From: Fistularia commersonii
Taxonomy: Eukaryota; Chordata; Actinopteri; Syngnathiformes; Fistulariidae
NCBI GenBank assembly: GCA_037954325.1
Contig: JBBMNZ010000006.1
Location: 922,501-986,500 of the forward strand
Length of the DNA: 64,000 nt
Direction of reading: 5' to 3'
Of the stretch, positions 21,500 to 32,681 are shown in pieces. The translations under genes were made by a program, and so were the position numbers. The notes below the pieces were generated by a model. The model worked only from the letters and a program-made list of their open reading frames with translations, did no database searches and was not told the origin of the DNA. Positions within the stretch are counted from its first letter, which is position 1; every line of letters starts with the position of its first letter.

Positions 21500-22380
21500 A
21501 ATCATGTTGCCTTTGATGTCTCTTTGATCTATCTTGTTGTTTTCGACTTCATTTCTTTGATGTCTGTGATTTATGTTATTTGAAGTCTTTGATGTCTGTT
21601 GATAGAATGATCTGTCTTTGATCTACCGTCTGTGATTTCTGTGATGTCTCGGCTGTCTTTGATGTTCCGCGATTGCTGTGATATTTCTGTCGTCTATGTC
21701 CACCATTTCTTCGTTGTCTGGTCACTCTTTTATGTCTGATTTCTATGATGTCCCCGATTTCTGTGATGGTGTCGCTGATTTATGTTAAGTCCGTGACCTC
21801 TGGGATGTCTGTTCTGTCATCGATGTCTCAGATTCCTTATGATCTCCATTGATTTCTTTGATGTCTGTGTGATGTCTCAGAATTCTATGTCCAATTTCTT
21901 TGATCTGGTTTCTCGGATGTCTGATTTCACAATATCCATGATGTCTTTCATGTCTGTGATTTTTTCAAAGTTTCTGACTTCCTTGATGTCCTGTGTCACT
22001 TTATCTGTGATTTCTATGATGTCGTGATTTCAATGTTTCTTTGATGTCTCTGTCCTCTCTTCTCCTGATTTCTGTGATGTCTCATTCCAACTCTGTCCTC
22101 GGATTTCTTTGACGTCGACCGAGCCTTTGATGTATTAGATTTATGTGATTTCAAAGATCATCCTTTGATGTGGATCGTGCCTGATTGCTTTGATGTCTCT
22201 TTGATCTATGTCTGTGATATTTCTGAATTCCATGATGTCTGTTTTCTCTGTCCAAATTCTGTCATGTCCATTCTTTCTTTGATGTCTGTGTTTTACTGTG
22301 ATATCTGGGATGTTGTGATTTCTTTGATATCTATTTTGCCGTGTCCTTCATGTCTTTGACATCTTCTTTGATGTTTCTTC
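21500..22380. repeat. Degenerate TTTGATGTCT minisatellite
   Basis: Dozens of imperfect copies of units such as TTTGATGTCTGTGATTTCT, spaced 15-25 bp, with no stable long period. Confidence 0.9.
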
Positions 22381-22437
22381 CCACCCCCCTCTCGTCCAAT
22401 GGCGTAGGTGTGAGTCTGACACACTTGTCTCATTTCA

Positions 22438-22550
<113 letters not shown>

Positions 22551-22659
22551 CTCGGCGTCACGCTGCGACATTCTCCATCGGAGTGGCGAGTGACGGACAG
22601 TTGAGAGGTCGAAGGTCAAAGAGGCTACAAAGAGAGCGAGACACTCAGAGGCTCCGCCT

Positions 22660-23000
22660 CTTAAAGTGACACCGTTAGCCGACGCTAAAGAGCGTAAACA
22701 TAAAATCAACAAAACAAACTTCGCTAATCCGCCAGGAGAATCAGGAAAACAACAAAAAAATAGCTGTTGGGTCGTTAGCTTGTTGGCTAACAGCGAAGTG
22801 CGGAAGAGAAGCTAAAAGAGATTAGCTGCACCACATCTTTAAATTGAAGGATTTATAACTAAACCCCTTTCCTCAACTAGCTAAAACACGAATAGAAGCT
22901 AACAGAATGCTAACATTAGCATCAGCGCCTCCTCCCCAACGGGAAGAGCCTCGAAGAGCGCGGCTAACGCTGACTAGCATCGCTAAAGACACAAACGGCG
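22660..23000. repeat. GCTAAC/GCTAGC-rich segment
   Basis: Many dispersed GCTAAC, GTTAGC and GCTAGC words without a fixed period. The same words recur at 18160-18195, 34900-35700, 43590-44210 and 51770-51850. Confidence 0.55.
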
Positions 23001-23033
23001 TGAAGGGGGAGGGGTTTATGGTACAAAAACATT

Positions 23034-23039
23034 TTTATT
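23034..23039 (-). terminator. Candidate distal poly(A) signal on the minus strand
   Basis: AATAAA on the minus strand in a moderately complex segment (23000-23130). It could end a long gja3 3' UTR of about 2.6 kb; nearer signals exist at 25004-25072, so this is uncertain. Confidence 0.25.
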
Positions 23040-23307
23040 TAGTAACAGTTTTGTAAACATTTGAGGTAAATGAACATTTACATCAACTTGTTCTTTACAA
23101 AAGGAGGCATTCATCCATTCACAAGGCACTTCCTGTTTTGTAAGACGGCGTGGGGGGGGCAGAAAGGGGGCGGGGCTTAGGGTTCCGACGTTCCCCCGAT
23201 TAGAACCCGACGTTGAGAGGAGAGAGTCTCGGTGGGGAAGGGGGCGGGGCTTAGGGAAGGGCCAGCTACCCAGGTAACATCGACCAATCAGTGGCGGCGT
23301 CCGATGC

Positions 23308-23309
<2 letters not shown>

Positions 23310-23357
<48 letters not shown>
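23310..23357 (+). repeat. (AC)n microsatellite
   Basis: A pure AC run of about 47 bp. Confidence 0.95.
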
Positions 23358-23358
<1 letters not shown>

Positions 23359-23754
23359 CGAACATGCAGAGAACTGACTTCCTCTCTCTCTCTTCCTACT
23401 TCCTGTCCTGTGCCCCCCCCCACCACCACCACGTCAGCAACAGAACGGCATTTTTTTTTTTTTATCATTTTTTTTTCTTTTTTTTTTTTTTTAGTTATTT
23501 TTTCTTTTTTCTCGTTCTTAAATTTCCCCAAAAATGTGCAAATCTTTTTTTTTTTTTTCAATTTTTTTTTTTCACCAACTAGCAAAAAATGTAAACTTTA
23601 GGAATCGGAAAAATAAAATAAAATAAATAAATAAATAAAAAAATTAAAAGTAACACAGGAAAGAAAGGCACGTTATTATTATTATTATTATTATAATTAT
23701 AATAACTATTATTAATGATAATATTGTTGTGTTTCTGCTCCAGGAGTCACCAGG

Positions 23755-24600
23755 AAGTACACAAAACCAGGTACTTTTTGTGAAGTACTTGGTACCCAAT
23801 AGTACGTTTACGGAAGAACTTGGTACCCAGCAGCACTATTTGGGTCAGACTCGGTGACCAGTAGCAGTTTTTGGGTTATACTTGGAACCCATTCATACTT
23901 TTTGGGTCATACTTGGTGACCAGTACTACGTTTTGGGTACTACTTGGAACCCAGTAGTACTCTTTGGCTAGTACTTGGTGCCCTATAGTAATTTTTGGGT
24001 AGCACTTGGTACCCAGTAGTACTCTTTGGGTGGTACCCAGTGGTTGTTTTTTGGGTCATACGTGGTACCCAGTACTACATTTTGGGTCATACTTGGTGGC
24101 CAATAGCACTATTGGCTTGTAATTGGTGCCCTGTAGTACTTTTTGGGTCATACTTGGGACCCAGTAGTACTTTTTGGGTCATACTTGGTGACCAGTACTA
24201 CGTTTTGGGTACTACTTGGAACCCAGTAGTACTCTTTGGGTAGCACTTGGTGCCCTATAGTAGCTTTTGGGTAGCACTTGATACCCAGTAGTACTCTTTG
24301 GGTCATACGTGGTACCCAGTACTACATTTCGGGTCATACTTGGTAGCCAGTACCACTTCTTGGCTTGTAATTGGTGCCCTGTAGTACTTTTTGGGTCATA
24401 CTTGGGACCCAGTAGTACTTTTTGGGTGGCACTTGGTGCCCTATAGTAGCTTTTGGGTAGCACTTGATACCCAGTAGTACTTTTTGGGTCATACTTGGTA
24501 GCCAGGAGTACTCTTCGTCCACTATTTGATGCCCTGTAGTAATTTTTGGGTGGCACTTGATACCCAGTGCAAGAACAAGTACTTGTACAAGTACTTGGTA
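23755..24600. repeat. About 40-bp minisatellite (TACTTGGTACCCAGTAGTAC unit)
   Basis: About 20 copies of a unit like TACCCAGTAGTACTTTTTGG followed by GTCATACTTGG. Units at 23920-24030 and 24200-24300 are nearly identical, showing block duplication. It lies downstream of gja3, possibly within its 3' UTR. Confidence 0.9.
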
Positions 24601-24938
24601 ACTTCCCAAAGTACAAGAGGAGGAGTCACGCCTCCTCTTCCTCCTCCTCACTCTGGTACTTCCTGTTTGTGTTTACTTCTCCTTCTTCTTCTTCTTGTGC
24701 AAAAAAAAAAAAAAAAACAGCCAAGGAGGCGGAGCTTGGGAATGGGCGGGGCCAAGGAGGAAGAGGAAGTGAAGACGCAGACGGGCTGTCGGAGGACTCG
24801 CTTTCTAGAAGGTCAGGAGTTTCTTTTTGCTTTTTTTTTTCTAAAAGCTTGAGGGGTTAACGGTGAACACGACAAGAAAAAAAAAAGAAAATAGAAGAAG
24901 AAGAAGGTTTTTTGTTTGTTTTTTTTTTAAAACCATAG

Positions 24939-24941
<3 letters not shown>

Positions 24942-24987
<46 letters not shown>

Positions 24988-25075
24988 TATTTAATTTTAT
25001 CTATTTTATTTATTTATTGTATTTTTTAAATGTTTTTTTAATTTATTCATTTTTTTATTTATTTTTATTTATTTT
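24942..25075 (-). terminator. AT tract with clustered minus-strand poly(A) signals
   Basis: An (AT)n run at 24942-24981 is preceded, in gja3 orientation, by several AATAAA hexamers (plus-strand TTTATT at about 25004-25018 and 25052-25072). These are the nearest plausible gja3 polyadenylation signals, about 575-645 bp after its stop. In A/T-rich sequence such hexamers also arise by chance. Confidence 0.35.
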
Positions 25076-25647
25076 TCTCTCGCAATCACAAACTGACTAC
25101 CACAAGTGTGCAACTGAGGAGTAAAATCCACTTCTTAGAAAAATAGCACTTTTCAGAGTAAAACCGGCGGAGGAAGAAAATAAATAAAAAGGAAAGTGGC
25201 GGAGGGGGCGGGGCTTAATGGCCCGCGGCGCTCCGGAAAGACAGAAACGTCACTTCCTCTTGTTGTTTTTGTTTGTTTCCTGTCGCGGACGCCGTCTTTA
25301 ACCATCCGGCGAGCCGCTTCCTGTCGGAGGCTCCTCCTCTTCCTCTCGCGGCGGCACAGCAGCGGGGGGGGGAGGAAGAGGAGGAGGCGGCGGCGGCGAG
25401 TTCTGGAGAACCTGAAGATCTCCGTGAGAAAGAAGGCGATAGAGAAGCTCCCCCTCCGATAGTAATGATGACATCATCACGGCCGCCGCCGCCGCCGCCG
25501 CGTTTCTCCGCACGAGTTCAGGACCTTCGGAAACAGACGAAAACTCGCCGACTCGCCGCCGCCGCCCTGGCGTTCTTTTCTTCGCTTTCCCACGGCCCTC
25601 GCTCAGGGCGGGGCTGACGGCGAGAGGGGCGGGGCTTCCCGGCCGCC

Positions 25648-26898
25648 TCACACCGCCAGGTCGCTAGGTCGGGCGCGGGCGCCGCTGCTCTTGCTAGCCC
25701 GGCTGAGCCGGCGGGGGTCCGTGCCGACGGCGAAAGGGTGGCGGTGCATCTCCACCGTGGTGGCGGAGGCGGCCGGGGTCACCTGACCCTCCTCCGGCTC
25801 GCTCTTCCCGTCGGCGGCGGCGGCGGCGGCGGACGAGGAAGAGGAGGAGGAAGAGGACGACGGCGTCGGGGAGGCGGCCTTGAGCTCCCGAGTCTGCTGC
25901 TCGGTGGCCAGGTTGGCCCAGTTCTGCTGCGCGGCCAGCCGGTGGTTGTTGTTGTTGCTGATGTAGTAGTGGGATGGCGGCGCGGCGTGGCGGCGCGGCG
26001 GGTCCTCGCGGCGCAGCGCGTCCATCTTGGCGCCGCCCGGCGCCGGCAGGAAGGCGCCGCTGCCCGCCGTCACGTCGGTGTAGTTGGAAGGGTAGCCGAG
26101 GCTGGAGGGGGCAGTTCTGGGCGCGGAGGGCGCGTGGTCGGCGGCGCGGCGGTGCGCCTCGGCGCGCCCCGGCGCCAACCGGTTGGTCACGCCCTGCTTC
26201 ACCTTCTTCCAGCCCAGGTGGTAGATCTCCAGCAGGTTGAGCAGCAGGGACACGCAAGCCACCACCAGCATGAAGATGATGAAGATGGTCTTCTCGGTGG
26301 GCCGCGAGATGAAGCAGTCCACCGTGTTGGGACACGGCCAGCGCGCGCACTTGTAGAGCGGCCGCAGCTGGAAGCCGTACAGGAAGTACTGGCCCAGGAT
26401 GAAGCCCACCTCGAACAGCGTCTTGAAGATGATGTTGAAGACGTAGGTCCTCAGCAGGGCGCCGCGGATGCGGATCTTCCCGTGCTCGTCGCGGATGGGC
26501 GGCTTCTCCTTCTTGTCGCCGAGGAGCTCCTTCTCCTCCTGGAATCGGTTGGCCTTGCGCTGCTCCTCCTCCTTCTCCTTGCGCTTCTCCTCCATGCGCA
26601 CGATGTGCAGCACGTGGCCCAGGTAGATGAGCGTCGGCGTGGACACGAAGATGATCTGCAGCACCCAGAAGCGGATGTGCGAGATGGGGAAGGCCTCGTC
26701 GTAGCAGACGTTCTCGCAACCGGGCTGCTGGGTGTTGCAGGTGAAGTCGGACTGCTCGTCGCCCCAGACCTCCTCGGCGGCGGCGCCCAGCACCAGGATC
26801 CTGAAGATGAAGAGGACGGTCAGCCACACCTTGCCGATGACCGTGGAGTGCTCCTGGGCGTTCTCCAGCAGCCGACCCAGAAAGCTCCAGTCGCCCAT
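25648..26898 (-). CDS. gja3: Connexin 46-type gap junction alpha-3 protein
   Basis: Forms gap-junction hemichannels in the plasma membrane; in vertebrates GJA3 couples lens fibre cells. The 416-residue single-exon frame starts MGDWSFLGRLLENAQEHSTV, the invariant alpha-3 N-terminus. Four membrane segments lie near 21-40, 76-98, 150-172 and 205-228. Loop E1 has C54, C61 and C65 and loop E2 has C184, C189 and C195, the three-plus-three cysteines needed for docking. A charged cytoplasmic loop (about 100-145) is followed by a long variable tail with poly-Ser and poly-Ala runs (about 340-360) and the terminus ARARPSDLAV, close to the mammalian GJA3 end. The start follows a splice acceptor 19 bp upstream, the usual connexin gene layout. 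Confidence 0.96.
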   Translation of the reverse strand: MGDWSFLGRLLENAQEHSTVIGKVWLTVLFIFRILVLGAAAEEVWGDEQSDFTCNTQQPGCENVCYDEAFPISHIRFWVLQIIFVSTPTLIYLGHVLHIVRMEEKRKEKEEEQRKANRFQEEKELLGDKKEKPPIRDEHGKIRIRGALLRTYVFNIIFKTLFEVGFILGQYFLYGFQLRPLYKCARWPCPNTVDCFISRPTEKTIFIIFMLVVACVSLLLNLLEIYHLGWKKVKQGVTNRLAPGRAEAHRRAADHAPSAPRTAPSSLGYPSNYTDVTAGSGAFLPAPGGAKMDALRREDPPRRHAAPPSHYYISNNNNHRLAAQQNWANLATEQQTRELKAASPTPSSSSSSSSSSAAAAAADGKSEPEEGQVTPAASATTVEMHRHPFAVGTDPRRLSRASKSSGARARPSDLAV

Positions 26899-27105
26899 CC
26901 TCGGAAGATTGCTAGCCTACGGAGAAAGTACAAGCTGGGGAGGCAGAGCGGGGAAGCCGGGTTAGTTTGGGAAGCGGGCGGAAGGCGGCGGCGTTGGCGA
27001 GCGGAGGGGGGGGGCGAGGCCTTACCGCCGCGGCGGCGGGCGGACGGCGCCCGGGCATCTTTGTGCTCTTCATCGAAACGCCCGTCCGAGCCGCCTCTTT
27101 ATAAA
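26899..27105 (-). promoter_or_regulatory. gja3: gja3 promoter, 5' UTR exon and intron
   Basis: On the minus strand a TATA box (TTTATAAA, 27098-27105) is followed about 30 bp later by a presumed start site near 27070. A short non-coding exon ends at 27026 with donor GTAAGG, and an intron of about 109 bp ends at an acceptor (TCTCCGTAG) at 26917. The ATG follows at 26898. The TATA and splice sites are seen; the start site is inferred from spacing. Confidence 0.55.
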
Positions 27106-27199
27106 CCAGCGCCGCCGTTTTTTCCCCCGCGCACAGCGACTGGAAAGGCCACCTGTTTGACTGGAACCCCTCGCTTCGCCGCCCCTCCCTCCCTCCCTC

Positions 27200-27699
27200 C
27201 TCCCCCCCCATCCATCCCTCCATCACCCCCCCCCCCCCCCCCCGCTCGCTCCGCTGCCCACCAGGCATGTGCTGAGATCGACATTATAATGTTCGAAAAC
27301 AGCATTTAGCGGACGATGGATGGGGCGCTGGAGGGGGGGGGGGGGGCACGTGCAAGAGCGTGCATGTGCATGTGCACGTGGGGCAGTGACCGGGGGGCAA
27401 CAACGCCCAACGTTCGCCCCCGTCCAAACACCTAGCCGGCGGGGGGGTCCGTCACACACACCTTGAATCAAGCCAGTAAATAAATAAATAAATGTATGGA
27501 AATTAAAAAAAAAAAAAAAAAAAAAATGGTCATAAAGTGTTTAAAAAAAAAAAAAAAGAAAAAAAATTAATAAATAAAATAATGATTACAGTATCAAAGT
27601 TTAAAGTAGATCATTTACAAAAAAAAATTAAAATAAAAATTCAATTTGTTATTATTTCACACCCAACACTACTAGGAGTGCATAGTATAACGGGATGGA

Positions 27700-27730
<31 letters not shown>

Positions 27731-27753
27731 TTTAAATATCTTCATCCAAAGTA

Positions 27754-27788
<35 letters not shown>

Positions 27789-28600
27789 CTTACTGAAACA
27801 CTGTTGTGTTACAGGTGTTAAATCCATGGACCGACACGCCGCGCACCTGCAAGACAAGAACAAGGCTTTTCAAGGCGCCGCGACCGGAAGTTGAAAAAGT
27901 ACCAAAATAAGAGCACCGTTAAAAAAAAAATAAAAGATAAAAATTAAAAAGTAAAAGAAAAAAAGACGCACGACTTCCTCCAGGTAACCCTTCACTCCAC
28001 CTTTTTCCTTTTTTTTTCCTTTTTCTTCTTCTTTTTCTTCCTCCCCTTCCTTCCTCCGGGGTCGTTCTTTTATTTTGAAAAGTCACACGCCACTTCCGGT
28101 GGCTCGTTCGCCGGCGGCCGCGTGCAGTCCGGGTTGCCGCGTGCCGTGTCTCCCTGCCATGACCCGGAGCGAGCGTGTGAGCGCGCGCGGGCTGCACCCG
28201 CGGGGGACATGAGCCCGTGCGGGTGTCACACCACGCCCCCCCCCCACTTCACCCACGCCCACGCGAAAAAAAAAGAAAAAAAAAAGGGGGGGGTATAAAA
28301 AAGTAAAAAAGTTCCCCCTTCACCCACGCAAAAAAAATAAAAATAAAAAATTCCCCCCCCAACTCACGCGGTGAAACGGGAAAAAACGGGGCACGCGGGG
28401 GCGTGACGTGTTGCCTCCGGGATAAAAATACCGGAAGTACTCGAAACATTAAACCTGCAATATGATAATAATATTAATAATAATAATAATAATTATTATT
28501 ATTATTATTATTATTAGCAGTAGAAGGATGATGAGATTAATAAAGTGTTTTTATTTGTTGTCTCTTTTTTTTTACAGAAAAATCTCTGGCCTGGCAGTGT
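27200..28600. other. gja3 upstream intergenic sequence
   Basis: Contains C- and G-runs (27227-27242, 27332-27347), A-rich sequence (27500-27650), (AT)n at 27694-27722 and (GT)n at 27756-27787. A CpG-rich island-like segment (28085-28250, with CCGGAAGT on one strand or the other at about 28093 and 28431) ends in a TTA/ATT array at 28460-28516. No gene recognised. Confidence 0.5.
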
Positions 28601-28687
28601 GACGTCACGTCAGAGCAGGTGTGACGTCACAGGGGAGAGGCGGTCCATGGGGGTTTGATGACTGGAGAGGGAGGCGTGCAGATGAGT

Positions 28688-28688
<1 letters not shown>

Positions 28689-28743
<55 letters not shown>

Positions 28744-28777
28744 CTAGTACACATCCACACACGCACACCTTCACACA

Positions 28778-28810
<33 letters not shown>

Positions 28811-28881
28811 CAAGCACATACACTTTACACGCACTAAAACACACACACACACTCACACGTTCACACACTCTCTTACACACA

Positions 28882-28919
<38 letters not shown>

Positions 28920-29102
28920 GCACATGCACTTTACACGCATCAAAAAACACACACACACACTCACACCTTCACACACTCTCTTACACACACAGACACACCC
29001 ACACACACTTAGTACACACCTAGTACACACACACACACACACACACACCTAGCACACAAACACACACACTCACACACTAAGCACCTGCACTTTACACGCA
29101 CT

Positions 29103-29142
<40 letters not shown>

Positions 29143-29431
29143 CACACTTTCACACTCTCTCTTACACACACACACACACACACTCACCTAGCATACATAC
29201 ACACCTGACTGAGACACACAAACACACACACTCACCTGATACATACACCAAACACACAATCACACCTTCACACACACTCTCTCTTACACAACCAACACAC
29301 GCACACACACACATACACCTAGTACACAAACACACACACACTCAAACCCACACCTTCACTCACTATATCTTACACACACACACTAAGCACATGCACTTAA
29401 CACGCACTCAAACACAGACACACACACACTT

Positions 29432-29473
<42 letters not shown>

Positions 29474-29615
29474 TCTCTCTCTTAAACACAAACACACACA
29501 CCAAGAACATGCACTTTACACACACTCAAACACAGACGGTACACACAAACACACACACATACTCACACTCACACCTTCAGACACACACACACACTCAAAC
29601 GCAGACGCCCCAAAA

Positions 29616-29649
<34 letters not shown>

Positions 29650-29776
29650 GACTGAGACACACACAGACACACATACATAATCTCTCTCTCTCACACACAC
29701 ACCTGACTCATTCAAACAAACACAAATGCTCACCTGATACATACACCAAACACACAATCACACCTTCACACACACT

Positions 29777-29821
<45 letters not shown>

Positions 29822-29876
29822 ATAGTAAAACTCTGTATTGTAGCACTTGTGACACCCAGGGTCTTCAGCGTCTCTG

Positions 29877-29921
<45 letters not shown>

Positions 29922-29930
29922 GCCATGGAA
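28689..29930 (+). repeat. 1.2-kb compound (CA)n/(GT)n region
   Basis: Long CA runs alternate with related words (CACACCTTCACACACTCTCT, TTTACACGCACT, CACCTAGTACACA) repeated several times, so it is partly a higher-order satellite. After a short unique stretch (29820-29878) a (GT)n run at 29880-29920 follows in the opposite sense. Long Thr-His and Cys-Val frames here are artefacts. Confidence 0.93.
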
Positions 29931-29999
29931 ACGAAGCAGATCCTTGTGGCTGTCCAGGAAAGAGGTCAAAGGTCAGGGAACCCTGCACAACATCACACA

Positions 30000-30784
30000 A
30001 ACCTTTTTTTTTTTAACTGAACTATTATAATAATCATGGAGAACCAATTAGAGGTTGTTATGAAACGCCACCGCCGGGATCGGGGGTTTTGATTGGCCGG
30101 CGTCACGCCTCCTCCCGAGCAAATCAACACACCACGTCAGACTTCAACTCTTTTAATTTGAAAATCAATGTTCCAAAATTCAAGGAGAAAATAGAAAAAA
30201 AAAAAAAACATGCGTACGTTTCATTCATCTGAGGCTACACACACACACACACACACACACACTAACACACACACACACATGCACGCTTCAAGTCACGGAG
30301 AAAACACCGACTTGATTAAAACATGACACACTTGCAGCGCGGCGTCTATTACACAGCTATCGTGTTATTACCGTGTAATAAACAGTTATTACCGTGTAAT
30401 AAACAGTTATTACACATCTACTGTTAATAACAAGCAGATAACGGAGGGAGGGGAAATAAAGGAGATCAAAACATTCAGCGGGTTTAAACTAGAAGATGGA
30501 ACGTGACGACGGAGGACCACTTTATCCTTCATGGGGGGGGGCGACTTCCACCGCTGGCCACTAGAGGGCAGCGTCGACTCGCCGTTCGCCTGCACCAAAA
30601 GGCGCGCCTTCAATAAATAAACACCAGGAAGCGAGGAAGACCTGGACGGACCTTCGTGGAACGTCCTTCTGGGTCCTCCTTGGACGGGGGCAGAGGAGCA
30701 TACTTCGACTTCTAACTTCTGCGCAGGACTGGGGAACTCTTTTGGGTATGTCCGAAGAGCCGTCTTCTTGTCCGGAGGTCCGGC
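30000..30784. other. Downstream flank of the beta connexin
   Basis: Likely includes the connexin 3' UTR. On the minus strand the variant signal ATTAAA occurs at about 30152-30157. A short GTGTAATAAACAGTTATTAC duplication lies at 30374-30412. No other gene seen. Confidence 0.35.
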
Positions 30785-31594
30785 TCAGCACATGGTCTTG
30801 TTGATGGACGGGTCGGCGGCGGGCGACAGCAGCCGCTCGTTGCGCTTGTTCTGCAGGATGTCGTTGTCCCGGCCGGCGCCGTCGGTCCGGCCGTAAGGGT
30901 GCTTGCGCCGCCCGGCCCTCGCCGAGCACCTCATGAGGGCCTTGCCGACGAGGTAGCCTAGCTCGGCCACGTTGAGCACCATGCAGATGGCGGACGAGGA
31001 CACCATGAAGATGGTGAAGATGGTCTTCTCCGTGGGCCTGGAGATGAAGCAGTCCACCTTGTTGGGGCACGGCCACTGCTCGCACTTCACCAGCCGCGGC
31101 ATCTGGAAGCCGTCGTAGACGTAGTACAGAGCGTACATGAAGCCGCCCTCGAAGATGAGGCGGAAGAAGAGGCTGCAGGTGTAGGTCCACCACAGCGGGC
31201 CGGTGATGGGGAGGCGCCGCCTCTTCAGGGTCTCCAGGTCGACGTCCGAGGGCTTGTCGGCGCCGTTGGACGCCAGTATGCTCCTCTTGTCCTCCCGTTT
31301 CCTGTAGGCCACGTGCATGGCCACCAGCAGCGCCGGCGTGGACACGAAGATCAGCTGAAGGCACCACATGCGGATGTGCGACACGGGGAAGAAGTGGTCG
31401 TAGCAGACGTTCTTGCAGCCGGGCTGCTGGGTGTTGCAGGTGAAGTCGGACTGCTCGTCGCCCCAGACGCTCTCCGCCGCCAGCACCAGGATGGTGATGC
31501 GGAAGATGAAGAGGACCGAGAGCCAGATCTTCCCGAGGCTGGTGGAGTGCTTGTTGACGCCGCCCAGCTGGGCGTAGAGGGCCCCCCAGGACAT
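30785..31594 (-). CDS. gjb8: Beta-type connexin (Cx26/Cx30 group)
   Basis: A 269-residue gap-junction channel protein in one coding exon. It starts MSWGALYAQLGGVNKHSTSL and contains QLIFVSTPALLVAMHVAY, diagnostic of the GJB2/GJB6 group. Four membrane segments are visible; E1 cysteines are C53, C60, C64 and E2 cysteines C171, C176, C182. The cytoplasmic loop and tail are short, as in beta connexins, and the tail ends in INKTMC. The intact minus-strand ORF follows an acceptor (CCCCTCAG) at 31615, 20 bp before the ATG. Its place between gja3 and cryl1 matches human GJB2/GJB6. In zebrafish the corresponding gene is, as I recall, called gjb8 (cx30.3); the symbol is therefore less certain than the family. 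Confidence 0.92.
   Translation of the reverse strand: MSWGALYAQLGGVNKHSTSLGKIWLSVLFIFRITILVLAAESVWGDEQSDFTCNTQQPGCKNVCYDHFFPVSHIRMWCLQLIFVSTPALLVAMHVAYRKREDKRSILASNGADKPSDVDLETLKRRRLPITGPLWWTYTCSLFFRLIFEGGFMYALYYVYDGFQMPRLVKCEQWPCPNKVDCFISRPTEKTIFTIFMVSSSAICMVLNVAELGYLVGKALMRCSARAGRRKHPYGRTDGAGRDNDILQNKRNERLLSPAADPSINKTMC
31434..31468 (-). other. Segment identical to gja3 (E1 loop)
   Basis: Part of a 50-nt tract (31419-31468) identical to gja3 26720-26769, covering codons for VWGDEQSDFTCNTQQPG including third positions. Confidence 0.85.
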
Positions 31595-31854
31595 GGCGGA
31601 CGGAGGTTCGGCACCTGAGGGGGGAAGGGGGACAGGACGGCGGGTTTTATGGCGTCCGATGTGAAAAGGGGGCGTGGCCGAGTCGCCGGCGCCGCGATGC
31701 CGTCGGGTTCCTCCTCCCGAGACTGGGCCCAGGAGAAAGGAACCCAGGGTCGGAAAGAGGAACGTTTCCCTCGGAAACTCTGGATTCGATCCGATGGGGG
31801 TTCAAATCCAGATGATTTGATCCAGGATTAATCCACAGCCTACGTGCAGATATC

Positions 31855-32590
31855 TAGAATTTGTACAGATTTAACCCTGACTTAATCTGGACTCAATTCA
31901 GACTTTATTTGAACTAAAGTCAGATTTAACCCTGATTTAATCTGGACTCAATTCAGACTTTATTTGAACTAAAGTCAGATTTAACCCTGATTTAATCTGG
32001 ACTCAATTCAGACTTTATTTGAACTAAAATCAGATTTAACCCTGATTTAATCTGGGCTAAATTCAGACTTTATTTGAACTAAAATCAGATTTAACCCTGA
32101 CTTAATCTTGAATAAATTCAGACTTTATTTGAACTAAAATCAGATTTAACCCTGATTTAATCTGGACTAAAGTCAGACTTTATTTGAACTAAAATCAGAT
32201 TTAACCCTGACTTAATCTTGAATAAATTCAGACTTTATTTGAACTAAAATCAGATTTAACCCTGATTTAATCTGGGCTAAATTCAGACTTTATTTGAACT
32301 AAAATCAGATTTAACCCTGATTTAATCTGGACTAAAGTCAGACTTTATTTGAACTAAAATCAGATTTAACTCTAACTTGATCTGGATTAAATCCACGCTT
32401 AATTTGAACTAAACTCAGATTTAACCCTGACTTGCTCCTGACTAAATTCAGACTTTTTTTGAACTAAAATCGGATTTAACCCTGACATAAGCTAGGCTGA
32501 ATCCCAACTTTATTTGAACTAAAATGATATAACCTTGACTTAATGTGGATTAAATCCAGACTTTATTCGAACTAAAGCCAGATTTAACCC
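31855..32590. repeat. 55-bp minisatellite, about 13 copies
   Basis: Unit beginning CAGATTTAACCCTGATTTAA and ending TTTATTTGAACTAAAGT, highly regular at 31921-32390 and decaying toward 32590. It lies in the interval upstream of the beta connexin, possibly in its 5' intron. Confidence 0.95.
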
Positions 32591-32593
32591 TAA

Positions 32594-32594
<1 letters not shown>

Positions 32595-32680
<86 letters not shown>

Positions 32681-32681
32681 C
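32595..32681 (+). repeat. (CTAT)21 microsatellite
   Basis: A pure tetranucleotide run directly abutting the 55-bp array. Confidence 0.97.

Noticed and set aside
25694..26827. 377-codon minus-strand frame
   Set aside because: Shifted frame of gja3, giving Arg/His/Ala-rich nonsense.
25738..27309. 523-codon plus-strand open frame
   Set aside because: It is wholly antisense to gja3 and its 5' region; GC-rich coding sequence leaves the opposite strand open. No family resemblance.
28621..29052. Thr-His and Cys-Val repeat proteins
   Set aside because: Translations of (CA)n/(GT)n microsatellites.
30561..31367. 268-codon minus-strand frame
   Set aside because: Shifted frame overlapping the beta connexin; the other frame has all connexin motifs.
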